From assembly GCA_022707885.1 (NCBI GenBank), contig JAKIZT010000002.1:120426-184425 (forward strand): 64,000 bases of DNA. The letters run 5' to 3'. The notes beneath the pieces were generated by a model. That model worked only from the letters and a program-made list of their open reading frames with translations. It did not search any database and was not told the origin of the DNA. A program made the translations under genes and the position numbers. The DNA is from Caldisericales bacterium (GTDB lineage: Bacteria; Caldisericota; Caldisericia; JAAYUI01). Below are positions 9,500-18,198 of the stretch, piece by piece (the first letter of the stretch is position 1; every line of letters starts with the position of its first letter).

Positions 9500-11845
9500 A
9501 TGTCTAACCGGAGTATTTTTGATCTGATGAAAAACACAACCGAAAAACAAAACACAAGTATAAACTCCAGAGATATACAAAAAATGGAATTCAGACTCTC
9601 CGGCCTCTCCTGCCCGGACTGTGCGAAAGGTCTTGAGAAAACCATTTCCAGAATAGATGGCGTCAAATCATGCAGACTTGTTTTCTCGGCTTCAAAAATA
9701 ATAGTTGAGGGAACTATGTCCCGTGAAGCGGTCGCAAAGGTCATCAAAGACATGGGCTATGAAATTGTAGAGGAAGGAAAAATCTTAAATGTTCCCAAAA
9801 AAAACAAAAGATACAAAGGTTTTATCGGATTTATCCAGTTTCTCCTTGGGGACCGCGATACAATACTGGCGCTGATCGGGTTTGTTCTCGTCTTTCCAGG
9901 ACTCGTCTTTGACGAGTTGTTTCCTTTCCTGGGCATCAGCACACCGGTTTTCGAGTACATGGCCATAGCGGCCCTGGTCGTTGCGGGCTACCCGGTGTTT
10001 ATCTCGGCATTCAAAAACCTCTTTACAAATCACGAAATAACAATGAACCTGCTGATGGTTATTGCAGGTGTTGGCGGTGTTGTGATCGGCGCATACACCG
10101 AAGCCGGGTTGGTAATGGTCCTTTTCATGATCGGCGAGGCACTCGAAGGCTACACCATGGAGCAATCAAGAGATGCGATCAGGAAGCTGATGGAAGTTGC
10201 TCCAAACGACGCTCTCGTGTTAAGGCCATGCATCGATTGCGAAGAGCACATCGGGAAAGATGGCTATAATGGCGGCCCATGCCCGTTCTGTGGCCCTGAA
10301 GAAAAAAGGGTGCCAGTTGAAGAGCTTGTTGTTGGTGACAGGATTATAGTAAAACCTGGCGAGAAGATTCCCATGGATGGCATCGTTATATCGGGGAGCT
10401 CGTCAGTTGACCAGGCACCGATAACAGGTGAAAGCATCCCGGTTTACAAGTGTGAGGAAGACCATGTGTTTGCAGGAAGCATCAATGGTGAAGGCGCCTT
10501 GACGATCGAAGTCACAAACATCTCGTCTGACAACACGATTAGCAGGATGATCAGACTTGTTGAAGAAGCTCAGGAGAGAAAGGCGCCCGCCGAAAGATTT
10601 GTAGACAGGTTCGCAAAGTACTACACTCCGGTCGTCATTGTGATGGCAATACTGGTTGCTTCTGTGCCGCCAATATTTTTTGGTGCACCGTTTCTTAACC
10701 TGGCCAATGGCACTCAAGGCTGGCTCTACAGGGCACTGGAGCTGCTCGTTGTTGCCTGCCCCTGCTCGCTGGTCATAAGTGTTCCGGTAACAATCGTCAG
10801 CGCGATAAGTAATGCGGCCAGGAATGGAGTTTTGATAAAAGGCGGGGCCTATCTTGAAGAACTCTCCAGGACAAAAATAATTGCATTTGACAAAACCGGA
10901 ACTCTGACAGAAGGCAAGCCAAGGGTCATAAAAGTAAAATCTGAAAATTGTCCGAGTTGCGAGAATGGTGATTGCAAGCATTGCAACGATTTGCTTGCAA
11001 TTGCATCATCAGTCGAAAGCCGGAGTGAACACCCACTGGCACAGGCAATCCTGGAAGAAGCCAGGGCAAGGGGCATCCATGCCCATTACAAGCCAGCAGA
11101 AAACGTAATGGCCCTGAGCGGAAAGGGCGTCGGTGGAAAGGTCAATGGCGACAGCGTTTTTGTAGGCAGCCATTCATTTTTTGACAGCAATATTCCGCAT
11201 GATCCCCAAACCTGTGAAGAAATCAATCTGGCAACAATCCAGGGTTATACGCCGCTTCTTGTCAGCATCGAGGGAAAGTATTCCGGGTTCATAACTGTTG
11301 CGGACACGGTCCGTGATACCAGCAAGGTGGCAGTCGACAGACTAAAAAAGATGGGCATCGAGAATCTCGTCATGCTCACTGGTGATGCAAAGGCGACAGC
11401 AAAACTGATTGCAGACCAGGTGGGTATAGAAAAGGTATATCCAGAGCTTCTCCCAGAGAAAAAGCTTGACGCAATAAAAGATCTGATGGGCTCAGAAAAA
11501 CATGTCGCCATGGTTGGTGATGGAATAAATGACGCCCCTGCGCTTGCAGAGTCATCAGTCGGCATTGCAATGGGAAACACAGGAACAGGGCAGGCGATGG
11601 AAACAGCCGATGTTGTGCTTATGAGTGGTGATTTGAGCAAGCTCCCGTTTACTCTCCGCATTTCCAGGTACGCCATGAGGACCATCTACCAGAACATAGC
11701 CTTTTCGCTTGCAGTAAAGGCAAGCTTCTTTGTCGTTGTACTGCTCGGTTTCGGAACCATGTGGCTTGCCGTGCTGGCCGATGTTGGAGTGACATTCCTT
11801 GTTTCCCTTAACGGCATGCGGCTACTCAGGTTCAGGGACAGATAA
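9500..11845 (+). CDS. P1B-type heavy-metal ATPase (Zn/Cd/Pb class, Cys-rich)
   Basis: A 781-aa metal-exporting P-type ATPase. Order of parts: an N-terminal HMA domain with GLSCPDCA (Cys38, Cys41), membrane segments, an actuator domain with TGES, the membrane CPC motif in ACPCSLV near residue 419, the phosphorylation site DKTGTLTEG near 464, the SEHPLAQ nucleotide-binding motif, and GDGINDAPALA near 672. The last helices carry AVKASFF and ADVGVTFL, with the Lys and Asp typical of the ZntA (P1B-2) group, so Zn, Cd or Pb is expected. Two unusual Cys clusters occur: CIDC plus CPFC before the actuator core, and CPSC plus CKHC in the nucleotide-binding domain. It lies between feoA and feoB; 11 bases separate it from feoB. 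The ATG at 9527 is an alternative start closer to the GGAG at 9510. Confidence 0.92.
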   Translation: MSNRSIFDLMKNTTEKQNTSINSRDIQKMEFRLSGLSCPDCAKGLEKTISRIDGVKSCRLVFSASKIIVEGTMSREAVAKVIKDMGYEIVEEGKILNVPKKNKRYKGFIGFIQFLLGDRDTILALIGFVLVFPGLVFDELFPFLGISTPVFEYMAIAALVVAGYPVFISAFKNLFTNHEITMNLLMVIAGVGGVVIGAYTEAGLVMVLFMIGEALEGYTMEQSRDAIRKLMEVAPNDALVLRPCIDCEEHIGKDGYNGGPCPFCGPEEKRVPVEELVVGDRIIVKPGEKIPMDGIVISGSSSVDQAPITGESIPVYKCEEDHVFAGSINGEGALTIEVTNISSDNTISRMIRLVEEAQERKAPAERFVDRFAKYYTPVVIVMAILVASVPPIFFGAPFLNLANGTQGWLYRALELLVVACPCSLVISVPVTIVSAISNAARNGVLIKGGAYLEELSRTKIIAFDKTGTLTEGKPRVIKVKSENCPSCENGDCKHCNDLLAIASSVESRSEHPLAQAILEEARARGIHAHYKPAENVMALSGKGVGGKVNGDSVFVGSHSFFDSNIPHDPQTCEEINLATIQGYTPLLVSIEGKYSGFITVADTVRDTSKVAVDRLKKMGIENLVMLTGDAKATAKLIADQVGIEKVYPELLPEKKLDAIKDLMGSEKHVAMVGDGINDAPALAESSVGIAMGNTGTGQAMETADVVLMSGDLSKLPFTLRISRYAMRTIYQNIAFSLAVKASFFVVVLLGFGTMWLAVLADVGVTFLVSLNGMRLLRFRDR

Positions 11846-11856
11846 GGAAGAGAGAT

Positions 11857-13848
11857 TTGGCAAACAGCGACCTGACAATTGCACTGGCCGGAAACCCGAA
11901 CACGGGCAAAACATCTGTTTTCAACGCATTGACAGGCTCAACTCAGGCCGTTGGGAACTGGCCGGGTGTAACTGTAGAAAAAAAGACCGGCAGGATGTTC
12001 GCAGATGATGTACAGGCTGAAATAGTCGACTTGCCAGGAACATACTCATTATCTGCATTCACAGAGGACGAAATCGTTGCCAGGGACTTTCTGGTCAAAA
12101 ATACGCCCGATGTCGCAATCAACGTTGTCGATTCAACAACCCTCGAACACAGTTTTTTCCTGACGCTCCAGCTCATAGAGCTTGAGGTGCCACTCGTTAT
12201 AGCACTCAATATGCAGGATGAAGCACAAAAAAAGGGCATAAAGATCGACTCCGTAAAACTGTCCAGAATACTTGGCGTGCCTGTTGTGGAGACAGTAGGT
12301 TCCACCGGGCGGGGCATGGCAGAATTAAAAAAAACCGCGATTCAAGTTGGCAAATCAAAACAAAAAAGCCACTACAAAGTTGATTTCGGGACAGACATAG
12401 AGTCCTCGGCCAGGAAAATAGAGTGCGCCATAAGCTCGGATGAAGTGGCAAAAACAAGCTACAAAACACACTTTTTTGCCCACAAGCTGCTGGAGAAGGA
12501 CCCACAGGTAGAACATGAGCTGGATTCTATAGCACACAGCGAAAAAGTACACGAGACTGTGGGCATGGAAATAAAGAAACTCGCAAAGATATATGGTGAT
12601 GACATTGAGACCCTCGTTGCCGACAGAAGGTATGCTGCAGCAAACGGGCTGGCAAAAATGGTCACCATCTCTTCGCCCCAAGGGAAGGCGGAGGTCACCG
12701 ACGCCATTGATTCCGTTCTGATCAACAAATTCTTTGGCATTATCTTCTTTCTTGTGATCTTGTGGGGTATTTTCCAACTGACTTTCTTCCTGGGAAATCC
12801 CATCGGAGAGCTGATTGGCACTGGCCTGGACAGACTTGGGACATGGATCAAACAAGCCTTGCAAGCCTTGCCATGGCTTGGCGGGATGCTCCACGATGCG
12901 ATAATAAATGGTGTTGGCGGAGTACTTGCCCTCTTCCCCAACATCTTCATCCTGTTTGTCTTTTTAAGTGCGCTTGAAGACTCCGGCTACATGGCAAGGA
13001 TAGCCTTCGTAATGGATGGGCTTATGTCGCGAATAGGACTCTCCGGGAAGGCATTTGTGCCCTTCGTGATAGGGTTTGGATGCTCAGTGCCGGCGGTCAT
13101 GGCAACAAGGACGCTGGAGAGCAAAAGGGACAGAATAATAACAATCCTGTCAGCGCCACTCGTGACCTGTTCCGCAAGGATGGAAGTGCTTGTTTTTGTT
13201 GCCGGTGCATTTTTTGGAGCAAGCGCAGGCAATTTTGTCTGGGCCGTAGTTGCCCTCAGCCTGGCACTGTCTGTTGGGACAGCAAAGCTCTTTGGACTGG
13301 TGCTGTTCAAAAACCAGCCGCCAACACCACTCCTCATTGAGTTGCCTCCGTATAGGGTGCCGACCATAAGGAGTGTCCTGATCCACACCTGGGACAGGGC
13401 AAAACACTTCATCAAAAAAGCTGGCGGGGTTATTCTCATTGGATCGCTGGTTTTCTGGGTTGCATCAAGCATCCCCTGGGGTGCCAGGCTTGAGGACACC
13501 ATAATAGGACAGATTGGCCACTTCATTTCATTTGTTTTTACGCCACTTGGCCTCGATTGGCACGCATCTGTTGCACTTCTTTTCGGGATTGTGGCAAAAG
13601 AGGTTGTTATAGCAGTCTTTGGACAACTTGGTGACGGGAGCCACGATAATATAAGCAAGTGGTACTCTGCATCGTCAGCACTTGGGCTTATGGTGTTTCT
13701 TAACCTCTACACGCCATGTCTTGCAACCATAGCGGCAACCAAGGCAGAGGCAGGGTGGAAATGGGCCACATTTCAGATTGCATACAGCCTTGCGCTGGCA
13801 TGGATTATGGCATTCCTGACAGTCAAGGTTTCTGCGATATTCTTGTAG
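11857..13848 (+). CDS. feoB: Ferrous iron transport protein B (FeoB)
   Basis: A 663-aa Fe(II) transporter. The N-terminal G domain shows G1 AGNPNTGKTS (residues 11-20), G3 DLPGTYSLS, G4 NMQDE in place of the usual NMxDE, and a G5-like STGRG. A helical GDI-like spacer follows, then the membrane part with Gate motifs: PFVIGFGCSVPAVMATR and LVTCSARMEV, and a C-terminal NLYTPCLATIAATKAE, where the Cys belongs to the conserved transport-path set. Start is TTG at 11857 behind a strong AAGGAAGAGAG site; no better start exists. It directly follows the P1B ATPase, so uptake of iron and export of another metal share one mRNA. Confidence 0.94.
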   Translation: MANSDLTIALAGNPNTGKTSVFNALTGSTQAVGNWPGVTVEKKTGRMFADDVQAEIVDLPGTYSLSAFTEDEIVARDFLVKNTPDVAINVVDSTTLEHSFFLTLQLIELEVPLVIALNMQDEAQKKGIKIDSVKLSRILGVPVVETVGSTGRGMAELKKTAIQVGKSKQKSHYKVDFGTDIESSARKIECAISSDEVAKTSYKTHFFAHKLLEKDPQVEHELDSIAHSEKVHETVGMEIKKLAKIYGDDIETLVADRRYAAANGLAKMVTISSPQGKAEVTDAIDSVLINKFFGIIFFLVILWGIFQLTFFLGNPIGELIGTGLDRLGTWIKQALQALPWLGGMLHDAIINGVGGVLALFPNIFILFVFLSALEDSGYMARIAFVMDGLMSRIGLSGKAFVPFVIGFGCSVPAVMATRTLESKRDRIITILSAPLVTCSARMEVLVFVAGAFFGASAGNFVWAVVALSLALSVGTAKLFGLVLFKNQPPTPLLIELPPYRVPTIRSVLIHTWDRAKHFIKKAGGVILIGSLVFWVASSIPWGARLEDTIIGQIGHFISFVFTPLGLDWHASVALLFGIVAKEVVIAVFGQLGDGSHDNISKWYSASSALGLMVFLNLYTPCLATIAATKAEAGWKWATFQIAYSLALAWIMAFLTVKVSAIFL

Positions 13849-13904
13849 AAGACCAGATTGACCCCGGATAAGGTTTGACTAACCCCCCGCTAATGCAATA
13901 AGGG

Positions 13905-14492
13905 TTACCGCTTTACGCCAAGCAAGAAATACATTCTGTCATCATCGACAATTTTTGACACTTCAAGCAAATTTTTCCTCATCACATCGGCAAGCTTGGC
14001 ACCCTCTGGCAGATAGTCCCCACCAATCTCTGGGCCGGCACCAGCATGTATGCGGTTGATCTCGTCACGAGGCTGGGAATGGCAGATGGCCAGTCTCCCG
14101 CCTTTTTTCAAAAGTCTTGCAAAACTCGCAACAGCTTTTTTACCATCATCAAAATGTGGAAAAACTGAGTAACAGACAACGACATCAAACAGATCATCAC
14201 CAGGGACCTCTATGGCATCTGCACAGACAAATTTGAGGTTTTTGTGGGAGAATTTTCTGCTTGCCACTTCGAGCATCTTCTCCGCTATGTCATATGCCTC
14301 CAGAGAGCCGTTCTCGCCGATCTGACCCATAATATGGGGCACCATGACGCCCGTTCCAGTGCCAACATCCATGACCCGATCACCGGCGCAAAAACCGATC
14401 ATGCCAATGATTTCATTCAGTTTTGCCTGATCGTGCCTGGCATGATTGTCCCAGTTTTCAGCATGATTGTTGAAAAATTCTACCTTACCCAT
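13905..14492 (-). CDS. Class I SAM-dependent methyltransferase
   Basis: A 195-aa soluble methyltransferase. N-terminal FFNNHAENWDNHARHDQ, motif I VMDVGTGTGVMVPHI, an acidic pair (LEAYDIAEKML), motif ADAIEVP and VVCYSVFPHF are typical of the UbiE/Methyltransf_11 group. The ATG at 14492 overlaps the stop codon of the ECF S-component gene (TGATG), which implies translational coupling; a TTG three bases upstream is less likely. The tight pair suggests that it modifies the compound imported by the S-component, but the compound is unknown. It ends convergent to feoB, with 56 bases between. Confidence 0.8.
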   Translation of the reverse strand: MGKVEFFNNHAENWDNHARHDQAKLNEIIGMIGFCAGDRVMDVGTGTGVMVPHIMGQIGENGSLEAYDIAEKMLEVASRKFSHKNLKFVCADAIEVPGDDLFDVVVCYSVFPHFDDGKKAVASFARLLKKGGRLAICHSQPRDEINRIHAGAGPEIGGDYLPEGAKLADVMRKNLLEVSKIVDDDRMYFLLGVKR

Positions 14493-15031
14493 CAAACCTG
14501 ATGCTCCTTTGGATGCAGTCCAGCCTTCCTCACTATTTCAACAACAGCCGGTATGAGCACAAGCTGTATGAGAATGCCTGGCCAGCTTGTTGCCAAACTC
14601 CCCCAAACATATGCTACTGGATTTAATTTATTAAAACCAAATGCGGCCACTAAAACAAAAATGACGAGTCCGGTGACTATTCTTCCACAAATCATCGCCA
14701 GCACGAGGCTAAAGATCGGGTTTATTCTTAATTTTTCATAGAACAAGCCGGCAAAAAATCCATATGCAGCAAGTTCAAAAGCCATCACAATGGCAACCGG
14801 AACAGGAGCAAATGGAGGCATTCCAGTCATGAGCCCTGAAATGATTGGAGTTATGGCGCCAATCGCCAATGCATAGAATGGGCCTACAAAAAAACCTGCC
14901 AGAAGAACAGGGATGTGCATCGGAAGAAATATTGAACCACCAAGATTTGTTGCGTGGAAAACATAGGGAAGCAAAATGCCAAGTGCAAGAAAAAGTGCTG
15001 AAAGAGTCAGTTTTTTTGTATTATTCATCAT
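14492..15031 (-). CDS. ECF transporter S-component (vitamin/substrate-binding membrane subunit)
   Basis: A 179-aa membrane protein with about six segments. The opening TKKLTLSALFLALGILLPY and MHIPVLLAGFFVGPFYALAIG fit the ECF_trnsprt S-component family, which binds a vitamin or precursor and uses shared EcfA/EcfT subunits, none of which lies in this window. AGGAGG precedes the ATG at 15031 at normal distance; the TTG at 15049 encodes part of that ribosome site and is not a start. Substrate not assignable: there is no riboswitch-sized leader (the next gene begins about 120 bases away). Translationally coupled to the following methyltransferase. Confidence 0.8.
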   Translation of the reverse strand: MMNNTKKLTLSALFLALGILLPYVFHATNLGGSIFLPMHIPVLLAGFFVGPFYALAIGAITPIISGLMTGMPPFAPVPVAIVMAFELAAYGFFAGLFYEKLRINPIFSLVLAMICGRIVTGLVIFVLVAAFGFNKLNPVAYVWGSLATSWPGILIQLVLIPAVVEIVRKAGLHPKEHQV

Positions 15032-15137
15032 TGTTGTCCTCCTACCCAAAGCGGGACTTATGATATTTTTTTACTAGTTAAAATACCAGTCGTAAGACTT
15101 CCGTTGAGATTTGTTTCTACTTACGGCATATTGCGGG

Positions 15138-15143
15138 TATAAT
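15138..15143 (+). promoter_or_regulatory. -10 element six bases before the feoC-like start (leaderless mRNA)
   Basis: A perfect TATAAT is followed by GGGACC and the ATG at 15150. Transcription would begin at or next to the A of ATG. The -35 region is poor (TTTCTA at 18 bases). No ribosome site is present. Confidence 0.6.
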
Positions 15144-15149
15144 GGGACC

Positions 15150-15398
15150 ATGGTTTCTAAATTGCTGAACCTGATCAAATCTAAGGGCTTTATTTCGCTT
15201 GCGCAGGTGGCAAGGGAATTAGGAACAACCCCGGAGGTCATAAAGGAAATTGTGGCTCTGCTCATCAGAAAAGGCATATTGAAAAAAACAATCCCCACAA
15301 AGGGTTGCCCCTGCGGGGATTGTTCATCTTGCAAAGATTGCCCGATATCAGACTTTTCGGATGGTGAATCTTTTTATATTTTAAACAATGGGAATTGA
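15150..15398 (+). CDS. FeoC-like winged-helix regulator with Cys-rich tail
   Basis: An 82-aa protein. MVSKLLNLIKSKGFISLAQVARE plus the following helix (TTPEVIKEIVALLIRKGIL) is the FeoC/winged-helix pattern. The C-terminal stretch has five cysteines within twelve residues (CPCGDCSSCKDC, Cys53-Cys64), which could bind iron or an FeS cluster, as proposed for FeoC proteins. An ATG at 15111 would add 13 residues that do not belong to the family, and it lies upstream of the TATAAT, so 15150 is preferred. It is separated from feoAB by the methyltransferase/ECF pair. Confidence 0.75.
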   Translation: MVSKLLNLIKSKGFISLAQVARELGTTPEVIKEIVALLIRKGILKKTIPTKGCPCGDCSSCKDCPISDFSDGESFYILNNGN

Positions 15399-15403
15399 AG
15401 ATT

Positions 15404-16534
15404 CTATTGCGGCTGTCTGTCGAACATCATCATTATTATTGCTCCACAACCTGCAACCGAGAACACTGTTTTTGCAAGCCATGCGATCCAGCCGATTCCA
15501 GGTATCATCCCAATCAGGAAGGATAACGCAAAGAACATGAAGACACCTGTTCCATAGACAATGTATGTATTGGTCTGTTTGCCAAAAGACCAGATGAACT
15601 TCCCAAGCCAGTAGCATGAGAAGAGCACTCCAAGATAGAGGAATATTGCAAGGACTCCAAATGAGGATAATCCAAGGACAAATCCGGAGAAACCAAGGAA
15701 AGCTGTCAGGACAATCATTGTCATTAGTACGACAAAGAATGATGCCAGACCAGAGAGGAATGACCAGTGAAAAACTGTCTTCATTTTGGTAATGGCCCTC
15801 TCTGTCCATGGTCTCCAGAACCTCAGCAAGAAGATTCCCATCAAGAAAGCAACAATCATCGAAAGGAATTGCCCCATAACCGGTGACCATGGGTTTTTCT
15901 TGTCATCAGTGGTAAACGGCTTGATCTGCGCCTTCTCGGCAAGGTCTTTTGGTATTATTGGCGAAACATTCTTTGGAACAAAAACCATGAGTTCACCATT
16001 GACCTTTGCACCTTCGGTTATCTCAACCTTTGTGCCACCAATATTTGCCCGTTCAGTACTACCGGAAAAGACAACTCCATGCTCTCCACCAAACATTACA
16101 TCAAGGCCACGATACTGTCCTTTTAATATGGCACCAGACCCCCCAGCTGCCTTGAGGTCACCTGAAAAGACAGAATCTTCTTCCAGTGTATCACACATTA
16201 AGTAACCCTGGCCCGATATTTTCGACCTGGCAATGTATATGTTGGCTGCCGCTATAAACAAAGAACCTTTCACTTCCATGTCTTCCATGCGGACAGACTG
16301 GGCCATTACAAAAACATTGCCTTCAATTTTGCCCCTAAGGGTGCAAATACTGGTTATTACATAGAGGTCGCCCTTGTGATCAAAAGATGGCTCAAGCATC
16401 ACAGTCTGGCTTATTTTTGCCAGATTGCCAGCAGTCTCCTGCGGCTCCTTCTCGACTTCAGCAAAGGCCAGTGGCGAAAACACGAATGTTGCCAGTAAAA
16501 TTATGGCCAATACAGAAAAAAAACGCTTCCTCAC
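15404..16534 (-). CDS. Bactofilin-like (polymer-forming) domain protein with C-terminal membrane region
   Basis: A 376-aa protein with a signal peptide (hydrophobic residues 6-25, ending FAEV), an exported region of short hydrophobic repeats (DLYVITSICTLRGKIEGNVF, GSLFIAAANIYI, VKGSLF) like the right-handed beta-helix of bactofilins, and four or five membrane segments from about residue 215 to the end. It is the last gene of the ileS-sigma operon. It starts with GTG one base after the PspC stop; GGAGG lies eight bases upstream. Likely role: envelope scaffold or stress-response effector, inferred from context. Confidence 0.7.
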   Translation of the reverse strand: MRKRFFSVLAIILLATFVFSPLAFAEVEKEPQETAGNLAKISQTVMLEPSFDHKGDLYVITSICTLRGKIEGNVFVMAQSVRMEDMEVKGSLFIAAANIYIARSKISGQGYLMCDTLEEDSVFSGDLKAAGGSGAILKGQYRGLDVMFGGEHGVVFSGSTERANIGGTKVEITEGAKVNGELMVFVPKNVSPIIPKDLAEKAQIKPFTTDDKKNPWSPVMGQFLSMIVAFLMGIFLLRFWRPWTERAITKMKTVFHWSFLSGLASFFVVLMTMIVLTAFLGFSGFVLGLSSFGVLAIFLYLGVLFSCYWLGKFIWSFGKQTNTYIVYGTGVFMFFALSFLIGMIPGIGWIAWLAKTVFSVAGCGAIIMMMFDRQPQ

Positions 16535-16535
16535 A

Positions 16536-16751
16536 TTATGCCTCCCTCGGTGGCTCTTTGTAAACTACAGGCTCTTCTGGTATGACAATCCATAAAGCTA
16601 TATAAACCAGGAAACTCAGTCCCCCAACAAATATTGCCAATATTGCCACCAGCCTGACCATGCTTACATCAACATTCAGATAATCTGCAAGCCCCCCACA
16701 AACACCGCCAAGGATTCTACTTTTCCTTGATCTGTAGAGCCTTTTTTCCAT
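16536..16751 (-). CDS. PspC-domain protein
   Basis: A 71-aa PspC-family membrane protein: KRLYRSRKSRILGGVCGGLADYLNVDVSMVRL followed by one long membrane segment and IPEE. PspC proteins take part in phage-shock or cell-envelope stress sensing. The ATG at 16751 follows the LiaF-like stop by four bases and uses AAGGAGAG inside the end of that gene; longer forms reading into the previous gene are not credible. Co-located with LiaF-like and sigma/anti-sigma genes, so an envelope-stress role is a reasonable inference. Confidence 0.9.
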   Translation of the reverse strand: MEKRLYRSRKSRILGGVCGGLADYLNVDVSMVRLVAILAIFVGGLSFLVYIALWIVIPEEPVVYKEPPREA

Positions 16752-16755
16752 TTTA

Positions 16756-17283
16756 TTACTTGCTCTCCTTATCATCTGTCGGACCTGAAATCTGGTCAGG
16801 TTTTTTAATGAAAACCTGAAATATAATTACGATACCAACCAAAATGACCACTGCTGGTACAAAGTATGTGATAAATGACGAACCTGAAAACTCTGTTCCC
16901 AAAAACACGGAACCAGTTATGAGGCATGCTGCTGCCGGAACAAGAACGCCATAATTTCGCACATTTGTCAGCCAAAGACCGATAAATGCAAGACCAGGTA
17001 TTATTATGAAAAACGGCCAAAGATTGCCAAGGCTGTATTCAGGACCAAACATCTGCGTCTGGGTGATAAAAAACAATTTTCCGATTCCGATAAGGATAAT
17101 GGCAGGAAAAATTACGCCTTTGTCTTTATCAATCTTGAACAGGAGCGAGCAGCCAATCAGCACCAATATCAACGGCCAGATCTGGCTCCAGTTGAAATGC
17201 CAGCCAGTCACCTGGGCAGCAAGCAGGATTACTCCTGCAAGAATAAGGATACCGCCAATTATAAAAGCATTTCTTTTTTCCAT
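16756..17283 (-). CDS. LiaF/LiaI-like multi-span membrane protein
   Basis: A 175-aa protein with about six hydrophobic segments; the repeated pattern IWPLILVLIGCSLLF and LWPFFIIIPGLAFI (W-P-hydrophobic-G) is the LiaI/LiaF-TM (DUF5668-type) signature. A charged C-terminus ends the protein; no toastrack domain is attached. GGGAAGG provides the ribosome site. It lies between the anti-sigma and PspC genes, and such genes elsewhere respond to cell-wall antibiotics. Confidence 0.8.
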   Translation of the reverse strand: MEKRNAFIIGGILILAGVILLAAQVTGWHFNWSQIWPLILVLIGCSLLFKIDKDKGVIFPAIILIGIGKLFFITQTQMFGPEYSLGNLWPFFIIIPGLAFIGLWLTNVRNYGVLVPAAACLITGSVFLGTEFSGSSFITYFVPAVVILVGIVIIFQVFIKKPDQISGPTDDKESK

Positions 17284-17297
17284 TTTGGCACCTTCCC

Positions 17298-17651
17298 TCA
17301 GTTATTAATTACATTTCTCATTTTAAAGAGACGAAAAACCATGGTCACTATCATTCCAAACGTCATAAGAATAATTGTAAAATCTCCAGTATATGAAACG
17401 AAATCAATAGACAGCATTTTTCTTAAGAGATAGAATGGATCAAAACCGGAAATCCATGTGAAAAAAGATATTGCTACGGCTATGAGGGGAATTGTAATCA
17501 TCAACACCCAAAGCCACATGGTTCTTTGCCTTTTTTTTGCAGACTTGTGTGCATCATAAAGGGAGAGCGCTTTTAGTGCGAGCTCATCGGGTGTCACAAC
17601 CCTGTTTCCTTCCCTGATACACTCATCAAGCAATTGATCAAACGATTTCAT
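17298..17651 (-). CDS. Probable membrane anti-sigma factor
   Basis: A 117-aa protein: an N-terminal helical cytoplasmic part (SFDQLLDECIREGNRVVTPDELALKAL), then two membrane segments at about residues 47-67 and 90-110. It lacks the zinc-binding HxxxCxxC of the ZAS type. Identification rests on position: it overlaps the end of the ECF sigma gene by 14 bases and has two membrane segments. GGAGG sits six bases before the ATG at 17651; longer forms are unlikely. Confidence 0.55.
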   Translation of the reverse strand: MKSFDQLLDECIREGNRVVTPDELALKALSLYDAHKSAKKRQRTMWLWVLMITIPLIAVAISFFTWISGFDPFYLLRKMLSIDFVSYTGDFTIILMTFGMIVTMVFRLFKMRNVINN

Positions 17652-18198
17652 ATCCGTCCTCCGTTGGGGCCGAAACCCCATTTTTTTTGAAAAGTTCTTT
17701 TAATATCTCTTTGCCCTGATGAATCCTGTTTCGGACTGTTGTGACGGGAACGCCGGTCGTATCGGCTATTTCCTCGTATGAAAGGTCCTGCAGATATTTT
17801 AGGACAATAAAGGTCCTGTAATTGATTGGGAGCTGTGAGATGGCGTGTTTGATGGCGTTTGTATTTTCACACCTCATAGTTGTGTCTTCTGGTGATATTG
17901 AAACATCCATGGGCTCAAAACCGATCTGCTCAGATTCGGCCTCGATTGATGAGGCAGGGTGTTTGTCTCTCCTGTGGTTTTTGACGAGATTGATGGCCAC
18001 TGTCGTGACCCATGTTTTGAATGAACAATTTCTTTTGAAAGATTTGAACGCAAGGTAGGCCTTTAGGAAGGCCTTTGCAGTGATGTCCTCGGCATCATCA
18101 CGGTTTCCAACCATGCCGAGGACAAAAGAGTACAGATAGCTCTGGTGTTCGTCCACCAGGGCTGAAAATAACGCCCTATCAGATTCCTCTGCTGTCAA
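17638..18198 (-). CDS. ECF-subfamily RNA polymerase sigma factor
   Basis: A 186-aa sigma-70 family factor. Region 2 is LVDEHQSYLYSFVLGMVG and AEDITAKAFLKAY, with TWVTTVAINLVKNHRR; region 4 is LPINYRTFIVLKYLQD and SYEEIADTTGVPVTTVRNRI, the DNA-binding helix-turn-helix. The frame stays open into ileS as far as 18384, but the best start is the TTG at 18198, whose last two bases are part of the ileS stop (TTGA), with AGAGAGG just upstream. The sigma factor is therefore coupled to isoleucyl-tRNA synthetase and is followed by its probable anti-sigma. Confidence 0.88.
   Translation of the reverse strand: MTAEESDRALFSALVDEHQSYLYSFVLGMVGNRDDAEDITAKAFLKAYLAFKSFKRNCSFKTWVTTVAINLVKNHRRDKHPASSIEAESEQIGFEPMDVSISPEDTTMRCENTNAIKHAISQLPINYRTFIVLKYLQDLSYEEIADTTGVPVTTVRNRIHQGKEILKELFKKNGVSAPTEDGYEIV

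Noticed and set aside
15032..15149. Riboswitch before the ECF S-component gene
   Set aside because: Only about 120 bases separate the divergent genes and no vitamin-riboswitch core could be found.
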